Shown in pieces: positions 1 to 7,698 of a stretch of 64,000 nt of DNA. The first letter of the stretch is position 1, and every line of letters starts with the position of its first letter. Source of the DNA: an uncultured Sphingomonadaceae bacterium. Its GTDB lineage: Bacteria; Pseudomonadota; Alphaproteobacteria; Sphingomonadales; Sphingomonadaceae. Location of the stretch: contig CANMEE010000002.1 in assembly GCA_947496865.1 (NCBI GenBank), forward strand, positions 434,001 to 498,000, in the 5' to 3' direction. The notes beneath the pieces are model-generated. The model ran no database searches and was not told the origin of the DNA. It saw only the letters and a program-made list of their open reading frames with translations. Position numbers and translations under genes: made by a program.

Positions 1-494
1 AATATCTGCGCGTTAGCCAGAGCGGTGGTCTCCCCGGAAAAGTCGACATCTTCAATGCGAGAGCGTGATTCCGTGATATTCGCCACGCGACTGGTCAGGT
101 TGGAAACGGTCGCGAGCAACCGATTTTGCGATGCACCAAGAGAAGCTTGTGCGGTCGTTACGGTATCCATGGCGGTATCGAGAGCTGCCAAAGCGGCGTT
201 TGCTCCTGCTTCAGTACTGATATCAAGCGCATCAACGCCCAGAGTTACTGCCGTGACATCGGCCAGGGTAACGACGACGGTTTCGTTTGCTGCGGAGCCG
301 GTTTGGATATTGATGGTTGGAGAACTACCATCCAACAACGCAACATTGTTGAACTCGGTCCGGGTAGCAACATCACCAATTTGTAATATCAGGGCGGCAA
401 CCTCTGTTTGCAGGTTGGTACGGTCACCAGCAGATAGAGTGCCGTTGGCAGATTGAACGGAAAGTTCACGCATACGCTGCAGCATGTTGTTGAT
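1..494 (-). pseudogene. Flagellin, 3' part only (5' part lost at a junction near 490; runs off the left edge)
   Basis: Reading the minus strand from about 494 down to 1 gives a clean flagellin frame. It begins [19 protein letters not shown], the conserved end of the flagellin N-terminal helical domain, passes through a short central domain, and reaches the C-terminal D0/D1 signature [14 protein letters not shown] near position 60. The product would be a filament subunit exported through the flagellar type III apparatus. Upstream of the conserved INNM motif the homology stops abruptly. The same frame continues to a stop near 557 without any ATG, so roughly the first 85 codons and the start are missing. 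On the other side of the break lies the C-terminal part of fliD on the opposite strand. The true 3' end lies beyond the window. Family assignment is very sure; whether the break is biological or an assembly artefact is not. Confidence 0.85.
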
Positions 495-779
495 CCCTTG
501 GTGGTAGATGACAATAATCCAGGCATCGCAGGCATTTTGCAGGCAATCAGAGACAATTTACAAAGAGAGAATGGTGCGCTTGAAAGTTCGCAGAAGCGTT
601 TGGATCAGATCCGGGAAAACTTGATTCAGGACCGTGAAAAATTGGATCAGGATAGCGACCGATATGCCGCGCAATTGCAGCAAAGCTTTGCAAATATGGA
701 TCGTCAGTTGTCAGTCCTCCGCGCGACGCAAACTTATCTGACGCAGCAAATCGCAATCTGGAATGGCGATAATGATTAA
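492..779 (+). pseudogene. fliD: FliD (flagellar filament cap) C-terminal fragment, 5' part missing
   Basis: The plus-strand frame from [14 protein letters not shown] at 492 to the stop at 779 ends in [11 protein letters not shown]..., a long helical segment, and SFANMDRQLSVLRATQTYLTQQIAIWNG. That is the typical C-terminal coiled domain of FliD (hook-associated protein 2), the cap under which flagellin subunits polymerise. About 96 codons remain of a protein usually over 400 residues. The frame stays open to an ATG at 453, but the stretch 453-491 is only the antisense of flagellin, so it is not a real N-terminus. fliS follows 23 bp later, the usual order fliD-fliS. The fragment therefore sits in its proper 3' context but has lost its 5' context at the same junction that truncates flagellin. 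Confidence 0.8.
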
Positions 780-802
780 GCCTCCGACAAGGGAGAGAGA
801 AT

Positions 803-1183
803 GTGCCGAATTTGAATGCAGCGCAATCCAGCTATTCAGTTGCAGGGAAAGAAGCGCGGGTTTTGAACGCCAATGCCCATGAACTGGTCAGCATATTGTT
901 TGAAGAATTGCTCAATCTATTGGATGAAATTTACATCATTCATAAACGAGGTCAGCGTCGAGAAATCACCGATCAGCAGGTCATGCTGTTGACTATATTG
1001 GACTCGCTTATGGTCAGTTTGGATATGGAGAAGGGCGGTGATCTTGCCAAGAATCTGCATCAGCTATACGGTCAAGTTCGTGAGCTTATCGCTGTAAGAG
1101 ACCGGAAAAATGATCTTAAAAACAACCGGGCTGCCCATCGGATTGTTTCGGAAATTTATTCGGCTTGGTGTGAGATAGGGTAA
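803..1183 (+). CDS. fliS: FliS, flagellin export chaperone
   Basis: A 126-residue, largely helical protein with the FliS core ANAHELVSILFEELLNLLDEI near residues 25-45. This matches the family pattern of a His-Glu-Leu helix that binds the flagellin C-terminus and keeps it unpolymerised in the cytoplasm before export. Length agrees with the family (about 120-140 residues). The start is GTG at 803, preceded by a purine-rich GGGAGAGAG ribosome site; no better ATG lies in frame. It follows the fliD fragment by 23 bp, the standard fliD-fliS order. It faces the DUF4126 gene tail to tail with 3 bp between stops. Confidence 0.85.
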   Translation: MPNLNAAQSSYSVAGKEARVLNANAHELVSILFEELLNLLDEIYIIHKRGQRREITDQQVMLLTILDSLMVSLDMEKGGDLAKNLHQLYGQVRELIAVRDRKNDLKNNRAAHRIVSEIYSAWCEIG

Positions 1184-1186
1184 CGG

Positions 1187-1774
1187 TTAACTCCCACTCG
1201 ACACTATTTTGCGCCACAATCGATAACCCTTATAGACGAGGAACAGGCACAGGATTAGTAGCACGGATGCGACGATTAATGCTGCCACCGGATTGGCAAA
1301 TGCAAGGATCAACAAACCGCCTGTTGCAACATCTTCACCTGTGGACACGACTGCGTTGCTAACCGGTTCCGGGCTGGTGTTTACGATTGCGCGCGCGCCG
1401 GCTTTCGCGCCGTGACTCATCAGTGCGGCACCACCACCCAGTAGGAAAGTGACGACTTGCCAAGCTGGATCGCCCGAATCGACGACCGCAAGGGCAAGCA
1501 GCGCGCCGCCTAGGGGGCGGATCAGGGTATGGATCGTATCCCAAATACTATCGAGCCATAATATCTTATCGGCAAAAAATTCGGCCAAGGCGCCAACCGC
1601 GCTGATCCCCAATACCCAAGGGTTGGCAAGCGCATCGAGCATTTGCAAATTTTCAGGCAAGCTGATCCATTGCAACCGCATGGCCAGCCCCGTCACAAAT
1701 ACAGTAAGATATAGACGCCAGCCCGATAAAAGGCTGACGCTGCCGGCCAATCCCAAGATTTCGATAATGCCCAT
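1187..1774 (-). CDS. DUF4126-family integral membrane protein
   Basis: About 195 residues from the ATG at 1774 (MGIIEILGLAGSVSLLSGWRLYLTVFVTGL). Hydrophobic segments are visible near residues 5-30, 55-70, 85-120 and 155-180, and a Gly-rich stretch FLLGGGAALMSHGAKAGAR lies in the middle. This pattern, with the family's GWR and HGAKAG motifs, fits DUF4126, inner-membrane proteins of unknown function. An upstream in-frame ATG at 1831 would add 19 residues that are charged and His-rich and do not resemble the family, so I prefer 1774, though neither start has a strong ribosome site. No functional link to the flanking flagellar or Nudix genes is visible. Confidence 0.75.
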   Translation of the reverse strand: MGIIEILGLAGSVSLLSGWRLYLTVFVTGLAMRLQWISLPENLQMLDALANPWVLGISAVGALAEFFADKILWLDSIWDTIHTLIRPLGGALLALAVVDSGDPAWQVVTFLLGGGAALMSHGAKAGARAIVNTSPEPVSNAVVSTGEDVATGGLLILAFANPVAALIVASVLLILCLFLVYKGYRLWRKIVSSGS

Positions 1775-1879
1775 ATGGTGATGATTGCCACGAACTGCCG
1801 CCATTGGCAAATCGCGGCATTTACCGCCCACGGCGCTCTATAGCTTTACATTGCGCGGCCATGCTGTTCATATGAAGGA

Positions 1880-2695
1880 ATGACAGATAATAATAAGCCG
1901 AACGGCATCGACGCGCTGACCGGAAAACCGATGCCAAAGCCAATCCCTGCATCCACATTGGTAATTTTTCGTGATCAGCCGGGCCGCAATGCGCCAGACC
2001 TTTTGATGGTTGAACGGTCGTCGAAAATGGCTTTTGCCGCCGGCGCTGCGGTTTTTCCAGGGGGCCGGGTGGATGAAGCCGACTATGATTTCGCCAAGGC
2101 GCTTGGTCATGGTGATGTTGAGGAATATGGCGCGCGTATCGCGGCTATTCGTGAGTCTGTCGAGGAAACCGGTATCGCCGTGGGCGTGGAGGGTGATCTT
2201 GGCGCGCGCCGCGTGATAGAGGCGCGTGCGGCCTTGAATGAAGGCACAATATTGTCAGAGATATGCAGCCAGTTTGATTGGCAATTGAGTCTGGAAAAGC
2301 TGATTCCCTTTACCCGCTGGTGTCCGCCGTTTGCTGAGAAGCGTGTTTTCGATACCCGCTTCTATATGATTGCACATGATGATCATGAGGCAGAAGCTAC
2401 TGTTGATGAAACGGAAAATTACAATTTGTTTTGGAGCAGTGCGCAAGGGGTTTTGGAGAAAGCGGATGCCGGGGAAGTTAAAATCATTTTTCCCACCAAG
2501 CGCAATCTGGAGCGACTGGCGCAATTTGATTCCTTTGCGGAAGCGGCTGAGCATAGCAGCCGTCATCCCGTGACGATGGTCTCGCCGACGATCGAGAAGC
2601 GCGAGGATGGTGTTCACCTGTGCATACCGGAAGGCATTGGCTATCCGGTCACGTCCGAACCGATGGACGCGGTCCAACGCGGTTTCAACAAATAG
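1880..2695 (+). CDS. Nudix hydrolase of the long (NUDT19-like) type
   Basis: A 271-residue protein. The Nudix region shows FAAGAAVFPGGRVDEAD (about residues 51-68), an insertion, then the catalytic helix ARIAAIRESVEETGIAV (about 85-102), where the REx2EExG core binds divalent metal. An insertion between the Gly-Gly strand and the helix is usual in the larger Nudix proteins related to NUDT19, which hydrolyse CoA or acyl-CoA derivatives. Substrate here is inference. The C-terminal half contains the TRWCPPFAEKRVFDTRFY strand typical of that subgroup. The gene stands alone, 22 bp before the minus-strand tRNA-Arg. Confidence 0.85.
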   Translation: MTDNNKPNGIDALTGKPMPKPIPASTLVIFRDQPGRNAPDLLMVERSSKMAFAAGAAVFPGGRVDEADYDFAKALGHGDVEEYGARIAAIRESVEETGIAVGVEGDLGARRVIEARAALNEGTILSEICSQFDWQLSLEKLIPFTRWCPPFAEKRVFDTRFYMIAHDDHEAEATVDETENYNLFWSSAQGVLEKADAGEVKIIFPTKRNLERLAQFDSFAEAAEHSSRHPVTMVSPTIEKREDGVHLCIPEGIGYPVTSEPMDAVQRGFNK

Positions 2696-2717
2696 CGTTT
2701 CAGCACATAGGAAAAAT

Positions 2718-2794
2718 TGGCGCGCCCGACAGGAGTCGAACCTGTGGCCTCAAGATTAGAAGTCTCGCGCTCTATCCAGCTGAGCTACGGGCGC
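2718..2794 (-). tRNA. tRNA-Arg (anticodon TCT)
   Basis: On the minus strand the cloverleaf folds completely: acceptor GCGCCCG/CGGGCGC, D arm GCTC/GAGC, anticodon stem CGAGA/TCTTG around the loop CTTCTAA (anticodon TCT), and T arm ACAGG/CCTGT around TTCGACT. Discriminator G is followed by an encoded CCA at 2718-2720, then a short T run. It decodes AGA. Confidence 0.95.
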
Positions 2795-2922
2795 GCGCCT
2801 TGCAGAGCCCTGCTTAGTCCCAGAATTCTGCGGCTTAGCGGCTAGACAGGATCGTGCAGAATGTCAACCATGAGATACGTGTGCAATGCGTCCCGCGGTT
2901 GGGCAAGTAGCTGTTCGGCTAT

Positions 2923-3327
2923 TCAATTCGGTTTGCGGACGCTAAACGTACCGCCCATCAGCGCGCAAAGCTTGCCATCAGCATAGACCTGACCTTGGGC
3001 CATATCGATGGAATTTCCAGATTTGATCGCGCTTGTGATAAATTCAAGCCATTCGCCCTTTCGTGCGGCTAGCGCAAAATCCAAATGCAGACTGATGGTA
3101 ACCAGGCCGGAGACATTTTCGTGTCTCAATGCGCAGGATAAGCCCATGGCATTGTCCGCAATTGCAGAAATCAAACCTCCGTGAACAAAACCGCGGCTGT
3201 TGCAATGCTGGGTATCAGCCACCAATCCGATAATTGCCGCATCTTTAGTCACCCGTGAATAAAGCGGTTCCCAGGGTTCGGTAAGTGGGCTTTTGCGAAA
3301 ATGCGGTTTGAAGCCATCTTTGATCAT
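2923..3327 (-). CDS. PaaI-family hotdog-fold thioesterase
   Basis: A 134-residue protein with the hotdog signature NSRGFVHGGLISAIADNAMGLSCAL (about residues 43-67). The HGG turn followed by a long helix carrying Asp is the active-site arrangement of PaaI/YbgC-type acyl-CoA thioesterases. The strand LVTISLHLDFALAARKGEWLEFIT follows as expected. It likely hydrolyses a CoA thioester in the cytoplasm; substrate is unknown. Its ATG overlaps the end of the upstream alcohol dehydrogenase gene by 4 bp, so the two are probably cotranscribed and translationally coupled. Confidence 0.85.
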   Translation of the reverse strand: MIKDGFKPHFRKSPLTEPWEPLYSRVTKDAAIIGLVADTQHCNSRGFVHGGLISAIADNAMGLSCALRHENVSGLVTISLHLDFALAARKGEWLEFITSAIKSGNSIDMAQGQVYADGKLCALMGGTFSVRKPN

Positions 3328-4385
3328 TTTTCGTCCCGCACAAAGACTATCTTGCTATCTGGATCAGCAATCACCTCTGTTGCCATTGAAAACGGAACAT
3401 TCGTAGTGATCACATCTTGATGAGAAATCTGTCCGCAGCTGGCGCAGTCGAGCACCGCTTCAATCTCCGTTCTCGCGTGAACGCGACTGATATTGTAGGT
3501 TATCCCCTTCATATACAATTCAAACAGAGGTAGTCCGTTCATCATTTGCACGCCTGCCGACACTCCTGTGCAAGTGCCGCAAGGCGCTGTGGACTTGAGT
3601 GCATGAATAAGCCCATCGGGTATATTGGACGCGTCGACGGTGATAGGGAACTGTTCAGTGATCGGCATATTGGCTTCATAGCGCGTCATCACTGCCTCCG
3701 CACCAACCGCACGGGCCTGTGATAGACGGTCGACATCAAAATCCAGATAAACCACACGTCCAGCGCCGAGGGCTCTTGCTGCCTGCACAGCGAACAGGCC
3801 AACGCTTTGGGCAAGGCCACCAACGACCAGAACGTCCGCGCCCGGCCGGTCTTTAAGTGGTGAAGCGACGGTGCGATAACCGTCGCTAGCATTGTCAGAG
3901 ATCGCCGCTGCCACTGGCAGGGAAACATTGTCCGGAATTTTGACCAACATGGCATCGGCAAAGGGAACCAATATATAGTCGCTCAATCCGCCACCCCATT
4001 CCCGTCCACTGGATTGGGCTAACCCATAAGCGGAATAGGCTGGGACGCTGGAGCAAGCATTGGTTAAACCTCGCCTACAATTTTCACAGGATCCACAACT
4101 GATCTGGAAGGGGACAATAACCCGGTCCCCTGGGCGTGCCCCCTTAACGTTATCGCCCACGTCGACGACTTCCCCGGCAATTTCATGTCCGAAAGCAAAG
4201 GGTTTGTTCTTTAATTTTATCACGCCATTGGCGATGTAAAGATCAAGATCGCACCGCGTGACCGCAAGGGGACGAACGATCGCCTGCCTATCATTTTCTA
4301 TTTGCGGCGCGGGAACCTCCCGCCATTCAAAATTATGCGGACCCAGAAATGTGAACTGCTGCATCGTCGTAGTGCCAATCGGCAT
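3324..4385 (-). CDS. Zinc-dependent alcohol dehydrogenase (MDR family)
   Basis: A GroES-like/Rossmann medium-chain dehydrogenase of about 353 residues. Visible are GHEIAGEVVDVGDNVKGARPGDRV (catalytic zinc region), the structural-zinc cysteine set CGSCENCRRGLTNAC, and a nucleotide-binding strand-turn ADVLVVGGLAQSVGLFAVQAARALGAGRVVYLD. It should oxidise an alcohol or reduce an aldehyde with NAD(P). I take the ATG at 4385; an in-frame ATG at 4436 would place codons across the operator-like palindrome at 4398-4427, and one at 4364 is also possible. It is divergent from a MarR regulator and overlaps the thioesterase gene by 4 bp. The context suggests an inducible degradation or detoxification operon. 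Confidence 0.85.
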   Translation of the reverse strand: MPIGTTTMQQFTFLGPHNFEWREVPAPQIENDRQAIVRPLAVTRCDLDLYIANGVIKLKNKPFAFGHEIAGEVVDVGDNVKGARPGDRVIVPFQISCGSCENCRRGLTNACSSVPAYSAYGLAQSSGREWGGGLSDYILVPFADAMLVKIPDNVSLPVAAAISDNASDGYRTVASPLKDRPGADVLVVGGLAQSVGLFAVQAARALGAGRVVYLDFDVDRLSQARAVGAEAVMTRYEANMPITEQFPITVDASNIPDGLIHALKSTAPCGTCTGVSAGVQMMNGLPLFELYMKGITYNISRVHARTEIEAVLDCASCGQISHQDVITTNVPFSMATEVIADPDSKIVFVRDEK

Positions 4386-4397
4386 ATCGCAAAGCCT

Positions 4398-4427
4398 CCA
4401 ATATACTTTATTAGTAAAGCATATTGG
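4398..4427. promoter_or_regulatory. 30-bp imperfect palindrome between adh and marR (candidate MarR operator)
   Basis: Positions 4398-4427 form an even palindrome centred between 4412 and 4413. The outer arms CCAATAT/ATATTGG match perfectly, the core is CTTTATTAGTAAAG, and 26 of 30 positions are symmetric. It lies 12 bp upstream of the chosen dehydrogenase start and 36 bp upstream of the MarR start, where a MarR dimer would block both divergent promoters. Confidence 0.6.
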
Positions 4428-4463
4428 ACAAGACATTATTTTGCAACCCGGTTACTAAACCCC

Positions 4464-4889
4464 ATGTCAGCATCGAAACTCAGGCTCTATTGGCGATTAC
4501 AACTTGCCGCCCATTATTTAAAAAAGCGGGCTGATAATGAACTGCTTGCCGAAGCCAAGATTACGACAGCTCAGATTGGCGTTTTGACTGTCATCGCCAA
4601 TGGCTCCGATGTGACTCAAAAAAATGTTGCTGTCGCGCTAGGGCTAAATGAGTCGGCAGTGACGGCAATGATCAAGCGGCTGACCGGCATGAGTCTAGTG
4701 GTGCGCCGCCAAAGTGAGAGAGATGCACGCGCCAAGATATTGCAGCTGACCGACGCCGGACGACATGTGATGCAAACCATTCGTCCCCCATTTGCCGAGA
4801 TTAACGAGCGAATAGAGACCGTTTTAACCGATCAAGAAATTGACAGTCTTGCAGATTATCTGACGAAGTTAACGGACGCATTTAAGTAG
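4464..4889 (+). CDS. MarR-family transcriptional regulator
   Basis: A 141-residue winged-helix protein: helical dimerisation start (MSASKLRLYWRLQLAAHYLKKRAD), helix-turn-helix DVTQKNVAVALGLNESAVTAMIKRLTGMSLVVRRQ (about residues 50-84), wing with the MarR Asp-Arg-like pair in SERDARAKILQLTDAG, and a C-terminal helix. The ATG at 4464 fits the domain boundary; earlier in-frame ATGs would read through the neighbouring gene's start. Divergent from the zinc dehydrogenase gene with a palindromic site between them, it most likely represses itself and the dehydrogenase/thioesterase operon in response to a small ligand. Confidence 0.88.
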   Translation: MSASKLRLYWRLQLAAHYLKKRADNELLAEAKITTAQIGVLTVIANGSDVTQKNVAVALGLNESAVTAMIKRLTGMSLVVRRQSERDARAKILQLTDAGRHVMQTIRPPFAEINERIETVLTDQEIDSLADYLTKLTDAFK

Positions 4890-4958
4890 CAAAACATAGC
4901 GTTCGCATTCAGAATAATCTCTGTTGCTATCAGTTAAATGATTGAAAACTGAGAGCGA

Positions 4959-5738
4959 TTGACTAATCATCGACAGATGAGCATCGACCCCATTAAACGC
5001 AGCAGCGCCGCCAGTCAGGCTGGCCATAATTTCCGTTATTTTGATTTCGTGATGGCGGCATTTGTGGCGGTTTTGCTGCTTTCCAACATCATTGGAGCGG
5101 CTAAGCTCACCTTTATTGATGTACCATGGTGGCCGGATGGCTGGTGGCCGGCACCCGACGGCCTGTTCATTTATGGTGCTGGAATTCTTTTCTTTCCGCT
5201 CGGCTATGTCATCGGAGATGTACTGACAGAGGTTTATGGCTATGCGCGCGCCCGGCGTGTTATCTGGGCGGGTTTTGGCGCTATGCTATTCATGGCCTTT
5301 ATGAGTTGGGTTGTTGTTTCCCTTCCGCCGGCAGAGGGTTGGGAAGGGCAGACCGCTTACGAAAGCGTCTTTGGTCAGGTGCCGCGTATCGTGGCGGCCT
5401 CGATTATTGCTTTTTGGGCCGGGGAATTTGTAAACAGCTACGTGATGGCGCGGATGAAGGTCTGGACACAGGGTAAGGCGCTGTGGTCTCGGACCATCGG
5501 GTCCACAGTTGTAGGGCAGGGGGTTGATAGCCTGATCTTCTATCCACTAGCCTTCTGGGGCGTGTGGGAGACATCGGCAGTCTTGACGGTCATGATCACC
5601 AACTGGTTGCTCAAAGTCTTATGGGAGGCGGTGTTAACGCCGGTTACCTACGCGATCGTCGGATGGCTGAAGCGGCGCGAGGGCGTTGATATTTATGATG
5701 AAAAAACGAACTTTACACCGTTTAGCACGTCGACCTGA
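4959..5738 (+). CDS. yhhQ: Queuosine precursor transporter (YhhQ/VUT family)
   Basis: A 259-residue integral membrane protein. The first segment FDFVMAAFVAVLLLSNIIGAAKLTFID and the later YGAGILFFPLGYVIGDVLTEVYGYARARRVIW are hallmarks of the YhhQ/VUT family, which imports queuine or preQ precursors for tRNA modification. About six hydrophobic segments are visible, including the family's SLIFYPLAFWG region. The start is uncertain: TTG at 4959 has GAGAG a few bases upstream, while ATG at 4977 has no visible ribosome site. The stop abuts the stop of the convergent membrane-protein gene directly. Confidence 0.85.
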   Translation: MTNHRQMSIDPIKRSSAASQAGHNFRYFDFVMAAFVAVLLLSNIIGAAKLTFIDVPWWPDGWWPAPDGLFIYGAGILFFPLGYVIGDVLTEVYGYARARRVIWAGFGAMLFMAFMSWVVVSLPPAEGWEGQTAYESVFGQVPRIVAASIIAFWAGEFVNSYVMARMKVWTQGKALWSRTIGSTVVGQGVDSLIFYPLAFWGVWETSAVLTVMITNWLLKVLWEAVLTPVTYAIVGWLKRREGVDIYDEKTNFTPFSTST

Positions 5739-6170
5739 TTATTTGAGGATATGGTTATTCTCTGCCCAGCGGGCGAAGAGGAAAAAGCCGGCGGCGAGCA
5801 CTGGAATGGATATGGGCATGAACCAACCGGTTTGCCTGATATAATCGACATAGCCATCGAGAATGAAAAAGCTGCTGAACTGGATCAGTACCGCGATAAG
5901 CGACAACAGAAACAGACGCACAGCAATGGGGCGGCGTAACAACAACATCACAGACCCCAGAAATCCCGAAATGACGGCCACAGCAAAGGCAGCGCTCGCC
6001 CAATAGGGCCTGCTTGCATATAGATTCTGCTCCATTTCGGTGAGCAGTGCAAAATCTGATGCGGTCATCATAGCCTCACCAGCATATTTACCGACCCCCA
6101 AGCCGTTCCACAGCAATGCAAATATCGCGGCCATCCAGAACCAGACCGGTGGTTTCCTCGCCTTTATCAT
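5739..6170 (-). CDS. Small four-helix membrane protein, function unknown
   Basis: 143 residues with four evident hydrophobic segments: VWFWMAAIFALLWNGLGVGKY, YWASAAFAVAVISGFLGSVMLLL, VRLFLLSLIAVLIQFSSFFIL and WFMPISIPVLAAGFFLFARWA. No catalytic motif is evident. The arrangement resembles small sugar-transporter-like membrane proteins found near regulators in Sphingomonadales, but I cannot assign a function. A GAGAG-type ribosome site precedes the ATG at 6170, and a perfect 12-bp palindrome lies about 27 bp upstream. Confidence 0.6.
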   Translation of the reverse strand: MIKARKPPVWFWMAAIFALLWNGLGVGKYAGEAMMTASDFALLTEMEQNLYASRPYWASAAFAVAVISGFLGSVMLLLRRPIAVRLFLLSLIAVLIQFSSFFILDGYVDYIRQTGWFMPISIPVLAAGFFLFARWAENNHILK

Positions 6171-6550
6171 ATTCTCTCCCTCTCGTTATTATGACCTATG
6201 ATATCATAAATCATACTCTTGATTAGCCGACATGATCGCGGCTTGTGGCGTTATCGAATAGACTCAGGCTCACGTTAAAAGTGAAGGCGTCCTTGTTGCA
6301 ATAAATACAAGTGGGGATGCCCTCTTTGCATCCCGCTAAAATGCGCCTCAGTTACGAAACGATTGGCTTATAAAAAAGTCTAAAAATACAATATAAACAA
6401 TAGCTTATATTCTATATATGAGAATATCGATCTCGTCATATATCCGCTTTTTTGTCTGATTGAAAAACCAGATATCACATATCAAGTTTATCGGCTTTCA
6501 TAATCGAAAATCGCTCCTATATGACCGTTTTCAACCTGATGGAGAAAATA
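6171..6550. other. AT-rich intergenic region upstream of a peroxiredoxin; holds two dyads
   Basis: No credible coding frame. It contains the perfect palindrome TATGATATCATA at 6197-6208 close to the start of the leftward membrane-protein gene. At 6400-6415 lies ATAG-N8-CTAT, followed immediately by a weaker ATAT-N8-CGAT at 6416-6431. Both promoters of the divergent genes must lie here. Confidence 0.5.
6197..6208. promoter_or_regulatory. Perfect 12-bp palindrome TATGATATCATA
   Basis: A fully symmetric 12-mer about 27 bp upstream of the leftward ATG at 6170, flanked by further ATGA/TCAT words. Position and symmetry suggest a repressor operator for the membrane-protein gene, but no cognate regulator is adjacent. 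Confidence 0.3.
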
Positions 6551-7102
6551 ATGATTGGTAGAAATATCCCGGAAGTAACCTTGCATACGCGCGTCCGTGA
6601 CGAAAGCGCTGAAGGCCCTAATCCTTTTCGCTGGCAAGACGTGGACACAAAGGATTTGTTTAGCGGCAAACGTATCGCTGTCTTCTCTTTGCCTGGCGCT
6701 TTTACGCCAACTTGCTCGAACGAGCAATGCCCTGCTTTTGAGCGGCTATATGACGAGTTTAAAGCCAAGGGTGTCGATGAGGTCTATTGTATCTCCGTCA
6801 ATGATGCGTTTGTCATGTATCAATGGGGCCAGTCGCTGGGTCTCAAAAATGTCAAATTGCTGCCAGATGGCTCCGGTGATTTTACCCGGCGCATGGGAAT
6901 GCTGATCAAGAAAAACCATCTCGGCTTTGGCGATCGCAGCTGGCGTTACGCAATGATCGTTGATGATGGCGTCGTGACCGGTTGGTTTGAAGAGCCCGGC
7001 ATTAATGATGACGGCGTTGACAGCGATCCTTATGGCGAAACATCGCCTGAAAATATCCTGTCATGGCTGAACGAAGAAGGTGCTGCAAAGAAAGCGGCTT
7101 AA
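6551..7102 (+). CDS. Peroxiredoxin (Prx5/AhpC-TSA type)
   Basis: About 183 residues from the ATG at 6551, which has GGAG eight bases upstream; in-frame ATGs at 6521 and 6539 are less well placed. The active-site strand is FSLPGAFTPTCSNEQCPAF, with the peroxidatic cysteine at about residue 55 (PTCS) and a further Cys at about 60. The protein continues with the Prx5 hallmarks YCISVNDAFVMYQWGQSLG and ALIV-like YAMIVDDGVV. It should reduce hydrogen peroxide and alkyl hydroperoxides in the cytoplasm using thioredoxin, glutathione or glutaredoxin. A strong hairpin terminator follows the stop. Confidence 0.93.
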   Translation: MIGRNIPEVTLHTRVRDESAEGPNPFRWQDVDTKDLFSGKRIAVFSLPGAFTPTCSNEQCPAFERLYDEFKAKGVDEVYCISVNDAFVMYQWGQSLGLKNVKLLPDGSGDFTRRMGMLIKKNHLGFGDRSWRYAMIVDDGVVTGWFEEPGINDDGVDSDPYGETSPENILSWLNEEGAAKKAA

Positions 7103-7123
7103 ACACCGACGTTCGAGCATTGG

Positions 7124-7161
7124 AAAAGACCGCGTGCGATTATTCGTTCGCGGTCTTTTTC
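7124..7161 (+). terminator. Rho-independent terminator after the peroxiredoxin gene
   Basis: The stem AAAGACCGCG (about 7125-7134) pairs with CGCGGTCTTT (7149-7158) across a 14-base loop and runs into a T-rich tail. It starts about 20 bp after the peroxiredoxin stop. Confidence 0.8.
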
Positions 7162-7182
7162 TTTTGGCGATAGTCTACGCCG

Positions 7183-7698
7183 ATGACCGTCCGCACCAAA
7201 CCGATCATCGTGACCGCCATAATGGGCAGGCAAGACCTGGCCTGGGCCGATGCTTTGCGACGGGAATATTATCCGCCGGAACGCAATGTCCTGCCAGCGC
7301 ATATCACGCTATTTCATCATCTGCCGCCGCAAGCACTGAGTGAAATCAAACAAGCGGTGAAAGACATCACCCAATATAGCGCGCCGCCGGTGACGATTTT
7401 ACAACGTCTGATCCATCTGGGCAGCGGAGTGGCCTATCAACTCCATTCGCCTGATCTGCTGGCAATGCGGATGGAGTTGGCGGACCGCTTTCATGGTCTG
7501 TTGGTCGCGCAGGACCAACAGACGCCGCGGCTGCATATCACGGTGCAGAATAAGGTATCGGCAAAAGAGGCGAAACAGCTGCTGGATCTATTGTCGCTAG
7601 ATTTCGAACCAAGATCGTTTCAGATCAAAGGACTGGCGCTGCATTATTACATGGACGGCCCTTGGCAAAATATCGGGGAGTGGCCGTTTCGCGGCTAA
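7183..7698 (+). CDS. 2'-5' RNA ligase-like 2H phosphoesterase
   Basis: A 171-residue protein with the two His-x-Thr motifs that define 2H phosphoesterases: PAHITLF at about residues 38-44 and LHITVQNK at about 124-131. Spacing and length fit the bacterial LigT/ThpR-like group. Members act on 2',3'-cyclic or 2'-5' phosphodiester bonds of RNA ends. The natural substrate is unknown. The gene stands alone after a terminator and ends convergent to, and 4 bp into, the ferredoxin reductase gene. Confidence 0.82.
   Translation: MTVRTKPIIVTAIMGRQDLAWADALRREYYPPERNVLPAHITLFHHLPPQALSEIKQAVKDITQYSAPPVTILQRLIHLGSGVAYQLHSPDLLAMRMELADRFHGLLVAQDQQTPRLHITVQNKVSAKEAKQLLDLLSLDFEPRSFQIKGLALHYYMDGPWQNIGEWPFRG

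Noticed and set aside
25-456. A 143-codon plus-strand frame at the left end
   Set aside because: It is the exact antisense of the flagellin coding sequence, has no family match by eye, and vanishes at the flagellin boundary.
2718-2922. Integration scar next to tRNA-Arg(TCT), a frequent phage target
   Set aside because: The tRNA is intact, no repeat of its 3' end is seen, and the neighbours are ordinary chromosomal genes.
4302-4463. An N-terminal extension of the MarR regulator starting at 4302
   Set aside because: The added residues are antisense to the dehydrogenase start and cross the palindrome, and the MarR domain begins naturally at 4464.
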